Both the position numbers and the translations under genes were made by a program. The notes under the pieces were generated by a model, which saw only the letters and a program-made list of their open reading frames with translations, had not been told where the DNA came from and did no database searches. Positions 43,942 through 52,073 of a DNA stretch of 64,000 nucleotides are shown piece after piece (positions within the stretch are counted from its first letter, which is position 1; each line of letters opens with the position of its first letter). The DNA is taken from positions 496,001-560,000 of the forward strand of contig NZ_CP020555.1 of NCBI RefSeq assembly GCF_002080455.1. Reading direction: 5' to 3'. This DNA comes from Streptomyces sp. Sge12 (GTDB taxonomy: Bacteria; Actinomycetota; Actinomycetes; Streptomycetales; Streptomycetaceae).

Positions 43942-45333
43942 CTAGTGGTGGAAGCCGGAGCGCGGCTCGGTGGCCGGGACGGGCGGCGGGGTGGTCTTCA
44001 GGTGCTCCACGGCCGCGCGCAGGTCGGTGACGAGCAGGGCCATCTGGTCGCGGGTCACGCCGTGCCGGACGAGGACGCGCTGGATGACCGTGTCGTCGCG
44101 GTCGGCGGGCAGCGGGTACGAGGGCACCTGCCAGCCGCGCATGCGCAGCCGGTCGGAGAGGTCGTAGAGGCTGAAGCCGGCGGTGTCCGGGTCGGCGAGC
44201 TTGTAGGAGACGGCGGGCAGGGCGCCCTGGCCGTCGTAGAGGAGGGTGAAGGGGCCCATGTCGGCGATCTGCCGGGCGAGGTACTGGGCGGTGTCGGCGC
44301 AGGCCTCCTGGACGCGCCGGTAGCCGGCCCGGCCCAGCCGCAGGAAGAGGTAGTACTGCGCGATGATCTCGCCGCCGGGGCGGGAGAAGTTGAGCGCGAA
44401 GGTCGGCATGTCGCCGCCCAGGTAGTCCACGTTGAAGACGAGGTCGGCCGGGAGGAGGTCGGCGGTGCGCCAGACGATCCAGCCGACTCCCAGGGGCGCG
44501 AGGCCGTACTTGTGGCCGGAGGTGTTGATGGAGGCGACGCGCTCCAGCCGGAAGTCCCACACCACGTCGGGGTGGAGGAAGGGCGCCACGAAGCCGCCGC
44601 TCGCGCCGTCCACGTGGACGGGGATGTCCCAGCCGTGCTCGGCCTGGATCCGGTCGAGCTCGGCGGCGATCTCGGCGACGGGCTCGTAGTCGCAGGTGTA
44701 GGTGACGCCGAGGATGGCGACGACGCCGATGGTGTTCTCGTCGACGTACTCGGCGAGCTGATGGGCCTGCAGGCCGGTGGCGCCGGCCTCGATCGGGACC
44801 TGGCGCAGTTCGACGTCGAAGTAGCGGGCGAACTTCTCCCAGCAGATCTGGACCGGGCCGCACACCAGGTTGGGGCGGTCGGTGGGCAGGCCCGCGGCGC
44901 GGCGGCGCTCGCGCCACCGCCATTTGAGGGCGAGGCCGCCGAGCATGGCGGCCTCGCTGGAGCCGGTGGTGGAGCAGCCGGCGCCGGTGGTGCCGGCGGG
45001 GGCGTTCCACAGGTCGGCCAGGATGTTGACGCAGCGGGACTCGATCTCGGCGGTCTGCGGGTACTCGTCCTTGTCGATCATGTTCTTGTCGAGGCAGACG
45101 TTCATCAGGCGGTGCACGCCCTCGTCCGACCAGGTGGTGCAGAAGGTGGCCAGGTTCTGGGCCGCGTTCCCGTCGAGGAGCAGCTCGTTGCGGAGGAGCT
45201 CGTAGACGACCTCGGTGGGTGAGTGGTCCTCAGGAATCTTGTACTTGGGGAGGATCTGGCCGCTCAGCGTGGACGCGAACACGTCCGTGTCGGCGTCCTG
45301 GGCGCGTACGTCCTTCGTCTCATGAAGAGCCAT
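43942..45333 (-). CDS. gadB: Glutamate decarboxylase
   Basis: A 463-residue PLP-dependent group II decarboxylase converting L-glutamate to GABA and CO2. The cofactor Lys is about 275 in SINTSGHKYGLAP, and the PLP-phosphate/aspartate region is IPVHVDGASGGFVAPF. The substrate region TTGSSEAAMLGGLALKWRWR is intact. A C-terminal His-His (SGFHH) is present. ATG 45333 has no Shine-Dalgarno, but TATAGT lies 8-13 bases upstream, consistent with a leaderless transcript. No GABA antiporter gene is adjacent, so a role in acid resistance versus GABA metabolism is open. Confidence 0.95.
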   Translation of the reverse strand: MALHETKDVRAQDADTDVFASTLSGQILPKYKIPEDHSPTEVVYELLRNELLLDGNAAQNLATFCTTWSDEGVHRLMNVCLDKNMIDKDEYPQTAEIESRCVNILADLWNAPAGTTGAGCSTTGSSEAAMLGGLALKWRWRERRRAAGLPTDRPNLVCGPVQICWEKFARYFDVELRQVPIEAGATGLQAHQLAEYVDENTIGVVAILGVTYTCDYEPVAEIAAELDRIQAEHGWDIPVHVDGASGGFVAPFLHPDVVWDFRLERVASINTSGHKYGLAPLGVGWIVWRTADLLPADLVFNVDYLGGDMPTFALNFSRPGGEIIAQYYLFLRLGRAGYRRVQEACADTAQYLARQIADMGPFTLLYDGQGALPAVSYKLADPDTAGFSLYDLSDRLRMRGWQVPSYPLPADRDDTVIQRVLVRHGVTRDQMALLVTDLRAAVEHLKTTPPPVPATEPRSGFHH

Positions 45334-45490
45334 ATCGGGACTATAGGCGCAAAAGCCAACATTCCCGGGCATGCCGGATGGGGACGCTGCCCGGGAGCCG
45401 GACCGTACGGCGCGAACCGGAGCAGACCGGAGCGTTCACATCCACGTACAATCCAGCGGACGGACCGGTCGGCGGAGAGGCAGCACTGTC

Positions 45491-46552
45491 ATGTCCCCCA
45501 GCCCGGCATCGGGCCGGCAGCTCGACGAGCTCGCCGCGTTCGCCCTGGCCCACGCGGGCGACGTGCCCGGGACGGGCGAAGGCGCAGGCGCCGATGCCGT
45601 GTTCCTGTTCGCCGACGACATCGAGGACCGGTACTTGTACACCTTCGCGGACCTAGCCGGGGCCCGCGAGCACCTGGCCGACCCGATCCACGGTTACCTC
45701 CGCTGCGCCGTGGCCTGGCGGCCCGGCCCGGACGTGCTCTCCGTTCGGGCCCAGGAGATCGGGAGCAGCACTTCCTTCGTGCTGACCCGAAGGTGCGCAC
45801 CGGACGGGCCGGCCGAGGACGTCGTACGCGCCGAGGGGGCGCCGGCGCTGCTGCCGCCCCCGGGAGCGGCAGCGGGGACGAACGCGGAGCCGGGCGATCC
45901 GGCGGAGCCGGCGGACCTGTCGGCCCTGGCCGCCCTCGAGGACGGGCTCGAACGGGCCGTCGACTCCGGGGAGGGGCTGGTCGAGGCGGAGGACCGGCTG
46001 CGGAGGTGGGTCGGCCGCGCCGACGAGGGCGATTGGGCGGCCACCGAAAGGTGGTTGCGCAGTCGCTTCCCGACCGGGGACGAGCCCGACGCGTCGGACG
46101 ACGCGCTCCCGGACGGGGCACCGGCCAGCGCTCGCCCGCCCGGACGGTACGCGATCGACTTCCACGGGTCCGTCGCCCCGACCGGTCCGGTCGCGGCCCT
46201 CGCCACGTGGGACAGGATCTCGCGGCAGGCCCGCGAGATCCTGGGGCCGACGGCCGCCCCGGCGGACGGCACCGCCGTGGGACATCCGGGAAGCGGCGTA
46301 CGTCTGGCCCTGGACCGGGGGTCGGGCCGGTACGAGCTCTCGGCGCCCCTGCCGGACGACGGCGCCGCGCCGGCGACGCAGGTGCTGGAGCAGCTCTACC
46401 GACTGGCGCTGACCGTCCAGTTGGAGACCGGCCGGCGCGCTGTCGACCCGCAGGCCGGACGGTACGTGGACCAGCTGGGCGGGGCGACGTGGGCCCGCCG
46501 GTTCGGCCTGGTCGCCCGAGCCGTCCGTTCCTTCCGCCCGGGCCGCCCGTAA
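45491..46552 (+). CDS. Hypothetical protein
   Basis: A 353-residue soluble protein starting at ATG 45491, which has GGAGAGG about 9 bases upstream. The N-terminal domain (residues about 1-100) is mixed alpha/beta (DAVFLFADDIEDRYLYTFAD, LRCAVAWRPGPDVLSVRAQE). An acidic/Ala-rich middle and a C-terminal domain follow (RYAIDFHGSVAPTGPVAALA, VLEQLYRLALTVQLETGRRA). There are no export signals or recognised motifs. It is divergent from gadB and convergent with the secreted hydrolase-like gene. I do not recognise the family. Confidence 0.7.
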   Translation: MSPSPASGRQLDELAAFALAHAGDVPGTGEGAGADAVFLFADDIEDRYLYTFADLAGAREHLADPIHGYLRCAVAWRPGPDVLSVRAQEIGSSTSFVLTRRCAPDGPAEDVVRAEGAPALLPPPGAAAGTNAEPGDPAEPADLSALAALEDGLERAVDSGEGLVEAEDRLRRWVGRADEGDWAATERWLRSRFPTGDEPDASDDALPDGAPASARPPGRYAIDFHGSVAPTGPVAALATWDRISRQAREILGPTAAPADGTAVGHPGSGVRLALDRGSGRYELSAPLPDDGAAPATQVLEQLYRLALTVQLETGRRAVDPQAGRYVDQLGGATWARRFGLVARAVRSFRPGRP

Positions 46553-46586
46553 CCGCGGGGGCCGCAGGAGCCGTAGGAGCCGGCGG

Positions 46587-47609
46587 TCAGGACGCGGGCC
46601 GGTGGAGCCACGGCGCGGCGGTCGCCCAGAACAGCACGTCCGCGCCCAGGCGCCGGCCGCCGAAGTCGACGAACTCCTCCTTGGTGTACGGCTTGCCGGT
46701 CGCGGGGTTGATGTACTCGAAGTCCGGTTCCTGCACCGCCATCGCCACCATGGGGAGCCGCCCGCGGTACCGCTCGAAGAAGGGGTACGAGTTCTCCATC
46801 TGCGCCTGGCGGTTCGGCAGGACGTCGGGCCCGCCCAGGCCCACACCGTGGGCCTCGGCGAACTGGAAGGTCTTCTCCATGTAGCCGTGGTCGTTGTTCC
46901 ACTCACCGGGCCAGAAGTTCACGTACTGGATGAACTGCGTCCGCTTGAAGACCTTGGCGCCGAAGGCCATGTTGTCGAGTTCGGCCCGGAAGTACGACTC
47001 GTCGGTGTAGCCGCTGCGGTCCTTGTCCAGATCCACCTGGGTGGCGGTCTCCGGCAGGTTCACCCCCGCCAGGCGCCCGTCGAAGCGGTCGGCGAGCGCC
47101 TGGAGCAGGCGTTGGAAGCGTCCGCGCACCTGGGGGTTCCACTGGGCTGCGACGGCGCCGGGCTCTCCGGGCCCCAGTCCGCTCTCGTTCGTGGTCGCTG
47201 CGGCGCCACCGGCGTACGCCGGGTCCGTGAGCAGATAGTTCGGGAGCCGTGTCGGAGCGCTGAAGAAGCGGTCCTGCACCTGGACGAACAGCTTCTTGTG
47301 GCGGGCCTGGAGGTAGCCGAGTGCCTCCTCGACCGCGGAGAAGTCGTACTGGTCCTTCTGCGGCTCCAGAGCCTTCCACGGCACGACCACCTGCACACCC
47401 GCGATGTCGGGCCGGTCGGCCAGCGGCTTGACTTCGGAATCGAAGTCCCCGATCGAGGAGTAGAGGTACTGGGCCGGGGCGGCGGGCCGGGCCCCGTGCC
47501 CGCAGCCGGAGCCGGAGGGCGCCGCCGCGGTCACGGGCGCGAGGCCGGTGTGCGCGAGGGCCGTAGCGAGGAGAACGCCGAACACGGCGGACAGTCGTCG
47601 GGTCGTCAT
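46587..47609 (-). CDS. Secreted TIM-barrel glycosidase-like protein
   Basis: A 340-residue exported protein with signal peptide MTTRRLSAVFGVLLATALAH. The mature part looks like a (beta/alpha)8 glycosidase: GVQVVVPWKALEPQKDQYDF, LGYLQARHKKLFVQVQDRFF, and the Glu-containing strand ends GVNLPETATQVDLD and VQEPDFEYINPATG. The WKALEP...YDF phrase is typical of GH42/GH5-like barrels, and Glu in NLPETA and VQEPDF are the best catalytic candidates. No carbohydrate-binding module. Substrate unknown. Its start is 25 bases from the propeller-fragment stop upstream on the same strand. Confidence 0.7.
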   Translation of the reverse strand: MTTRRLSAVFGVLLATALAHTGLAPVTAAAPSGSGCGHGARPAAPAQYLYSSIGDFDSEVKPLADRPDIAGVQVVVPWKALEPQKDQYDFSAVEEALGYLQARHKKLFVQVQDRFFSAPTRLPNYLLTDPAYAGGAAATTNESGLGPGEPGAVAAQWNPQVRGRFQRLLQALADRFDGRLAGVNLPETATQVDLDKDRSGYTDESYFRAELDNMAFGAKVFKRTQFIQYVNFWPGEWNNDHGYMEKTFQFAEAHGVGLGGPDVLPNRQAQMENSYPFFERYRGRLPMVAMAVQEPDFEYINPATGKPYTKEEFVDFGGRRLGADVLFWATAAPWLHRPAS

Positions 47610-47633
47610 GGACGGCGAGACTAGGAAGCGCCC

Positions 47634-47911
47634 CTAAGAAGATCTTAAGAGCCCGTCGCCCGTGACGGTGAGAGCGGTCGGCACGGCGGAGACCGCGCCG
47701 ACGGTGAGGCGCTGCCGTCGGCGCACGGTGCCGTCGCCCAGGTCCAGTGCGACCACCTCGCCGTCGTCGTACCCGACGTAGACGGTAGCCGCGTCGGCGT
47801 CCAGTGCGGTGGCTTTCCGGTCGGTACGGAGCACCCGGCGCGGGCGCCCGTCGGTCGCCTCGCGCCGGACGACGGACGACCCGCCGGCTGCAGCCCACGG
47901 CGTCGGGGCGG
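47634..47911 (-). pseudogene. C-terminal fragment of a PQQ-like/WD-type beta-propeller protein
   Basis: The frame ending at TAG 47634 gives a blade-like segment, VLRTDRKATALDADAATVYV then GYDDGEVVALDLGDGTVRRR, in the style of PQQ-like propellers. The preceding sequence is the end of the TioE-type regulator gene, whose stop is at 47912, and no start codon with a ribosome site gives a sensible N-terminus. The rest of the propeller is absent. It looks like a 3' remnant left after a deletion or rearrangement. Confidence 0.55.
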
Positions 47912-48652
47912 TCAGTCGCGGGCCCGGAGGTAGGCGTCCAGTTCGGCCGCGCCCGCCAGCAGGGCGCGGCCGCGGGCGGAGAGGCGGGCGCGCCAGGCGG
48001 TCAGGGCGGACTCGAGGGGCACCAGGCCGCCGGCCGCGCGGACCTGTGCGAGCAGCGGGGCGATCTCTTCCAGTAGGTGTCCGCCGCGGCGGAGTTGGTG
48101 GGCCAGGCGGGCGTCGCGGACGTCTGCCGCGTCGTACACGCGGTACTTGGTGAGCGGGTCGCGGCGCGGGCGGATCAGCCCGGCGCGTTCCCATGCGCGC
48201 AGCGTCGCGGGCCGCAGACCGAGTTCGCGGGCGAGCGGCCCGATGAAAGTGCCACCGGACGGCGCGGCGGACACGGCGTCGGGCTCGCGGGCCGCGTCGG
48301 CGGGATCCAGCGCGCGCAGGGCCTTCTCCACGGCTTCGAGGGTCCGCCGGTCGGCGAGGAGCTGGGCGTGGGTCCCGTCGATGAGACGGAAGGCCTCGTC
48401 GGCCGCTCCCTCGTTCACGGCCCGCATGATCGATGCCGCCGTCCGGTGGCCGTGGCCCTGCACGAGGGCGAGGAACGCGGCCAGGGCGCGTGCGTGCAGC
48501 AGCGTGTAGGTGCGGTAGCCGTGGGGGGTCCGGTCCGCGGCCGGGAGGATGCCGGCCTCCTCGTAGTTCCTGATCGCCTGCGTGGACAGACCGTGCCCGC
48601 GCGCCAGGTCGACCGGCCGCAGCCGTCGGCCGCTTTGAAGGTTTCGGCTCAC
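47912..48652 (-). CDS. TioE-type transcriptional regulator (two MerR-like domains)
   Basis: A 246-residue regulator with two MerR-type DNA-binding domains. The first is LRPVDLARGHGLSTQAIRNY then EEAGILPAADRTPHGYRTYT at residues about 10-60. The second is FIGPLARELGLRPATLRAWE then RAGLIRPRRDPLTKYRVYDA at about 135-185. A coiled linker lies between. This duplicated layout is that of the TioE group. GTG 48652 is preferred; longer in-frame extensions would run into the divergent gene. It is divergent from the erythromycin-esterase-like gene with 58 bases between starts, so it likely regulates that gene and itself. Confidence 0.87.
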   Translation of the reverse strand: MSRNLQSGRRLRPVDLARGHGLSTQAIRNYEEAGILPAADRTPHGYRTYTLLHARALAAFLALVQGHGHRTAASIMRAVNEGAADEAFRLIDGTHAQLLADRRTLEAVEKALRALDPADAAREPDAVSAAPSGGTFIGPLARELGLRPATLRAWERAGLIRPRRDPLTKYRVYDAADVRDARLAHQLRRGGHLLEEIAPLLAQVRAAGGLVPLESALTAWRARLSARGRALLAGAAELDAYLRARD

Positions 48653-48710
48653 AGATCCCACGATAGAGCGGAAAAGTTTACACCGGAGCTTCAGCGATAG
48701 CGTTGAAGGC

Positions 48711-49955
48711 ATGCCCATCGACATCAAGGACACCGCCCACGCCCTCGACGCCGCCGCACTGCGGGGACCGTTCGCGGCCCGGCCACGACTGCTCGCCCTC
48801 GGTGAGCCCACCCACGGCGAGGACACCCTGCTCGAAGTGCGCAACGAGCTCTTCCGGCAGCTCGTCGCGCAAGGCGGCTACCGGACGATCGCGATCGAGA
48901 GCGACTGCCTGGCGGCCCTCCTGGTCGACGCGTACGTCACCTCGGGCACCGGCAGCCTCGACGAGGTGATGGAGCGCGGCTTCAGCCACGGGTTCGGCGC
49001 CTCCGCCGCCAACCGCGAACTCGTCCGCTGGATGCGGACGTTCAACGAGGGCCGGCCCGCGCCCGAGCAGCTCCGCTTCGCCGGGATCGACGGCCCGTTG
49101 GAGATGGCGGGCGCCGCGAGCCCCCGGCAGGCCCTCACCGCGCTCCACGACCACCTCGCCCGCCACCTGGACGCCGAGTTGCTCCCCTGCACCGCGCATG
49201 CGCTCGACCACCTGCTCGGCGCCGACGACCGGTGGACCGAACCCGCCGCGATGATGGACCCGACCCGGTCCACAGGGAGCTCCGCCGAGGCCCGGGAGCT
49301 GCGGCTGCTCGCCGACGACCTGCTGGCGCTGCTGGAGGAGCACACGCCGCACTTGCTGGCGACCACCTCCCGGGAGGACCTGGACCGGGCCCGCCTGTAC
49401 GGACGCACGGCCACCGACCTGCTGCGCTACCACCGCTGGATGGCCGACACCTCACCGGCCCGCATGACCCGGCTGGTGGGCCTGCGGGGCCGGATGATGG
49501 CCGACAACCTCCTCGCCCTCGCCGCCCGGGGCCCGGTCCTCGTCCACGCCCACAACGCCCACCTCCAGCGGGAGAAGAGCTCGATGCGGATGGGCGGCCG
49601 GCTGCTGGAGTGGTGGAGCGCCGGTGCGCTGGTGAGCGCCCGGCTCGGCACGGAGTACGCCTTCGTGGCCACGGCCCTCGGCACCATCCGGCACCGGGGC
49701 GTGGACGCGCCGCCGCAGGACACTGTCGAAGGCCTCCTCTACGCACTCCCGGACGACCCCTGCGTCGTCGACGCCCGACAGCTGGCGGCCGTCCTCGACG
49801 GTGCGCCGCCCGCGCCCCGGGTCTCCCCCTGGTTCGGCTACGCCCCGCTCGACCCGGCCCACTTGGCCTCCATGGACGGGGTCGTGTTCATCAAGGATCT
49901 TCCGGACGTCCCGGCACCCTCCACCCCGTCGTCACATAGCACATCCCGGGGCTGA
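48711..49955 (+). CDS. Erythromycin esterase family protein
   Basis: A 414-residue protein of the EreA/EreB-like superfamily. The family hallmarks are LLALGEPTHGEDTLLEVRNE (catalytic-pocket His and Glu), YRTIAIESDCLAALLVDAYV and VLVHAHNAHLQREKSSM. True Ere enzymes hydrolyse the macrolide lactone; many actinobacterial members are uncharacterised, so macrolide resistance is not assumed. ATG 48711 follows a weak GAAGG. The short intergenic region shared with the TioE-type regulator gene suggests ligand-induced expression. Confidence 0.9.
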   Translation: MPIDIKDTAHALDAAALRGPFAARPRLLALGEPTHGEDTLLEVRNELFRQLVAQGGYRTIAIESDCLAALLVDAYVTSGTGSLDEVMERGFSHGFGASAANRELVRWMRTFNEGRPAPEQLRFAGIDGPLEMAGAASPRQALTALHDHLARHLDAELLPCTAHALDHLLGADDRWTEPAAMMDPTRSTGSSAEARELRLLADDLLALLEEHTPHLLATTSREDLDRARLYGRTATDLLRYHRWMADTSPARMTRLVGLRGRMMADNLLALAARGPVLVHAHNAHLQREKSSMRMGGRLLEWWSAGALVSARLGTEYAFVATALGTIRHRGVDAPPQDTVEGLLYALPDDPCVVDARQLAAVLDGAPPAPRVSPWFGYAPLDPAHLASMDGVVFIKDLPDVPAPSTPSSHSTSRG

Positions 49956-50053
49956 TTCTGACGCTCTGCTTCCGGCCGACTCTGTAGTGTGATCCTGCAC
50001 ATAGCGCCCCGCTCGACCAGAAGAAATTACTGTCGAGTAGAGTTCATCCCGCA

Positions 50054-50098
50054 GATCTTCCCGTTCGGACCCCCGGAGCCGCTCCGGACGGGAAGATC
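50054..50098 (+). terminator. Nested hairpin between the esterase and melC genes
   Basis: GATCTTCCCGT (50054-50064) pairs perfectly with ACGGGAAGATC (50088-50098), and inside it CCGGA/TCCGG forms a second stem. It lies 98 bases after the esterase stop and 85 bases before melC1. It may end the esterase transcript or form part of the melC leader. Confidence 0.55.
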
Positions 50099-50182
50099 AT
50101 CCAACTTGTTCTACCGGCAACTTATCCATCCATGTCCGGATAGCGGCCTAGCCCCTCCCCCGCCCTGATACCTCTTCGTGCC

Positions 50183-50569
50183 ATGAAGAAGATCACTCGC
50201 CGTCAGGCCCTGGGGGCAACTGCCGGTGCTCTCACCGCCCTTGGTCTGACCGCCGCCGCCGCGGGCGCCACGAGCGCCGCCGCGACCCCCGCCGAGCCCA
50301 CCACCCCGGGCACGGTCGACGAGGTCTACCAGGGCCGTCGTATCCAGATCACCCCGGGCGGTGGCGGCCATCACGGTGGCCACCACTCCCCGGGCCAACC
50401 CACCGTCCGAATAGACGGCAGAGAACTGCACATCATGCGCAACGCCGATGGCACCTGGATCAGCGTGATCAACCACTACGAGACCTTCGCCGAGCCGAAG
50501 CTCCTCGCCCGTGCCGCGGTCCGCGATCTTCAGGGCGCCGCCCTCGTTCCCTTCGGAGGTGCGGCATGA
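50183..50569 (+). CDS. melC1: Tyrosinase co-factor/copper chaperone MelC1
   Basis: A 128-residue Tat-exported caddie protein that delivers copper to apo-tyrosinase and carries it out of the cell. The twin-arginine signal is KKITRRQALGATAGALTAL. The mature part has the His-rich copper-binding stretch GGGGHHGGHHSPGQ and the conserved DGTWISVINHYETF region with the caddie Tyr. The stop overlaps melC2 as ATGA, so the partners are made together. Confidence 0.96.
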   Translation: MKKITRRQALGATAGALTALGLTAAAAGATSAAATPAEPTTPGTVDEVYQGRRIQITPGGGGHHGGHHSPGQPTVRIDGRELHIMRNADGTWISVINHYETFAEPKLLARAAVRDLQGAALVPFGGAA

Positions 50570-51414
50570 CCGTACGCAAGAACCAGGCCACCCTGACGCC
50601 CGCGGAGAAGCGCGCCTTCACCTCGGCCCTGCAGGAGCTCAAGCGCAACGGCAGCTACGACCGCTTCGTCACCACCCACAACGGCTTCATCATGAGCGAC
50701 ACCGACTCGGGCGACCGGGTCGGCCACCGCTCCCCCTCCTTCCTGCCGTGGCACCGGCGCTTCCTCCTGGAGTTCGAGGAGGCGCTGCAGAAAGTGGACG
50801 CGAGCCTCGCGCTGCCGTACTGGGACTGGACGGCGGACCGCACCTCCCGCTCCTCCCTCTGGGCCCCCGACTTCCTCGGCGGCACCGGCCGGGCCCGTGA
50901 CGGCCAGGTCATGGACGGCCCGTTCGCGTACGCGACGGGCAAGTGGAACATAAACGTACGGGTGGACGGGCGCGCCTACCTGCGCCGCGATCTGGGCGCC
51001 TCCGTCGCCCAGCTGCCGACCAGGGCCGAGGTGGACGCCGTCCTCGCCATGCCGGTCTACGACATGGCGCCCTGGAACAGCTCCTCCAACGGCTTCCGCA
51101 ACCACCTGGAGGGCTGGCGCGGCGCCAACCTGCACAACCGGGTGCACGTGTGGGTCGGCGGGCAGATGACCAGCGGGGCCTCCCCCAACGACCCGGTGTT
51201 CTGGATGCACCACGCCTTCATCGACAAGCTGTGGGCCGAATGGCAGGCCAAGCACCCCGAGTCCACGTACCTGCCGGGCGCGGGCACGCAGAACGTCGTC
51301 GACCTGAACGACACCATGCGGCCCTGGAACAACGTGACCCCGGCGGACATGCTGGACCACCGGAAGTTCTACACCTTCGACACCGAGCCGGTGGCCGCGG
51401 CCAGCCAGCGGTAG
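50566..51414 (+). CDS. melC2: Tyrosinase MelC2
   Basis: A 282-residue type 3 copper monooxygenase that oxidises tyrosine to DOPA-quinone for melanin. All six copper ligands are at the classical positions: CuA His38 (VTTHNGF), His54 (VGHRSP), His63 (PWHRRF); CuB His190 (NLHNRV), His194 (RVHVWV), His216 (WMHHAF). No signal peptide is present; export is by hitch-hiking on Tat-targeted MelC1. The 3' end overlaps the convergent response-regulator gene by 46 bases. Confidence 0.97.
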   Translation: MTVRKNQATLTPAEKRAFTSALQELKRNGSYDRFVTTHNGFIMSDTDSGDRVGHRSPSFLPWHRRFLLEFEEALQKVDASLALPYWDWTADRTSRSSLWAPDFLGGTGRARDGQVMDGPFAYATGKWNINVRVDGRAYLRRDLGASVAQLPTRAEVDAVLAMPVYDMAPWNSSSNGFRNHLEGWRGANLHNRVHVWVGGQMTSGASPNDPVFWMHHAFIDKLWAEWQAKHPESTYLPGAGTQNVVDLNDTMRPWNNVTPADMLDHRKFYTFDTEPVAAASQR

Positions 51415-52073
51415 TGCAGTTCGGGGCGGCCGACCTGGCCGTACCGGGGGGTCCGGTCCGCGCGGCCGGTGTCCACCAGGTGCTCCAGGTACCGGCGCGC
51501 GGTGATCCGGGAGATCCCCGCCGCCTCGGCCGTCCCCGCCGACGTCAGTCCCTCGGGCGCCGCCCGCAGCAGGGCGGCGACCCGGTCCAGGGTGGGCGCG
51601 CTCAACCCCTTGGGGAGCTCGGCCGGGCGGGGTGCGCGCAGGGCGGCCATCGCCCGGTCCACGTCGTCCTGGCCGGCTGCCTCGCCCGCCGCCTGGCGGA
51701 ACTCGGCGTAGCGCAGCAGCCGTTCGCGCAGGGTGGGGAAGGCGAACGGCTTCAGTACGTACTGGACCACGCCGAGCGAGACGCTCTCGCGGACCACGGC
51801 CAGATCCCGCGCGGAGGTCACCACGATCACGTCGACGGGATGACCTGCGGCCCGCAGCCCGCGCGCGAAGCGCAGGCCGTGCCCGTCGGGCAGGCCGAGG
51901 TCGAGCAGGAGCAGGTCGACGCGGGTCCGCTCCAGGAAGCGGGTGGCCTCGGCGAGCGAGTGGACCGCGCCGACGGCCGTGAAGCCGGGCACCCGGCCGA
52001 CGTACAGCGCGTGCGCGTCGGCCGCCACCGGATCGTCCTCGACGACCAGCACGCGCACCTCGCCCGCGCTCAC
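51369..52073 (-). CDS. Response regulator, CitB/DcuR type
   Basis: A 234-residue two-component regulator. The receiver domain has the acidic pocket VLVVEDDPVAAD, the phospho-acceptor Asp in LLLLDLGLPDGHG, and the conserved Thr/Lys region VIVVTSARDL and YVLKPFAF. The C-terminal DNA-binding domain is of the DcuR helix-turn-helix kind (GLTSAGTAEAAGISRITARR, YLEHLVDTGRADRTPRYGQV). GTG 52073 overlaps the kinase stop (GTGA). It likely activates dctA, which is divergent from the kinase gene, in response to C4-dicarboxylates. Confidence 0.92.
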   Translation of the reverse strand: MSAGEVRVLVVEDDPVAADAHALYVGRVPGFTAVGAVHSLAEATRFLERTRVDLLLLDLGLPDGHGLRFARGLRAAGHPVDVIVVTSARDLAVVRESVSLGVVQYVLKPFAFPTLRERLLRYAEFRQAAGEAAGQDDVDRAMAALRAPRPAELPKGLSAPTLDRVAALLRAAPEGLTSAGTAEAAGISRITARRYLEHLVDTGRADRTPRYGQVGRPELHYRWLAAATGSVSKV

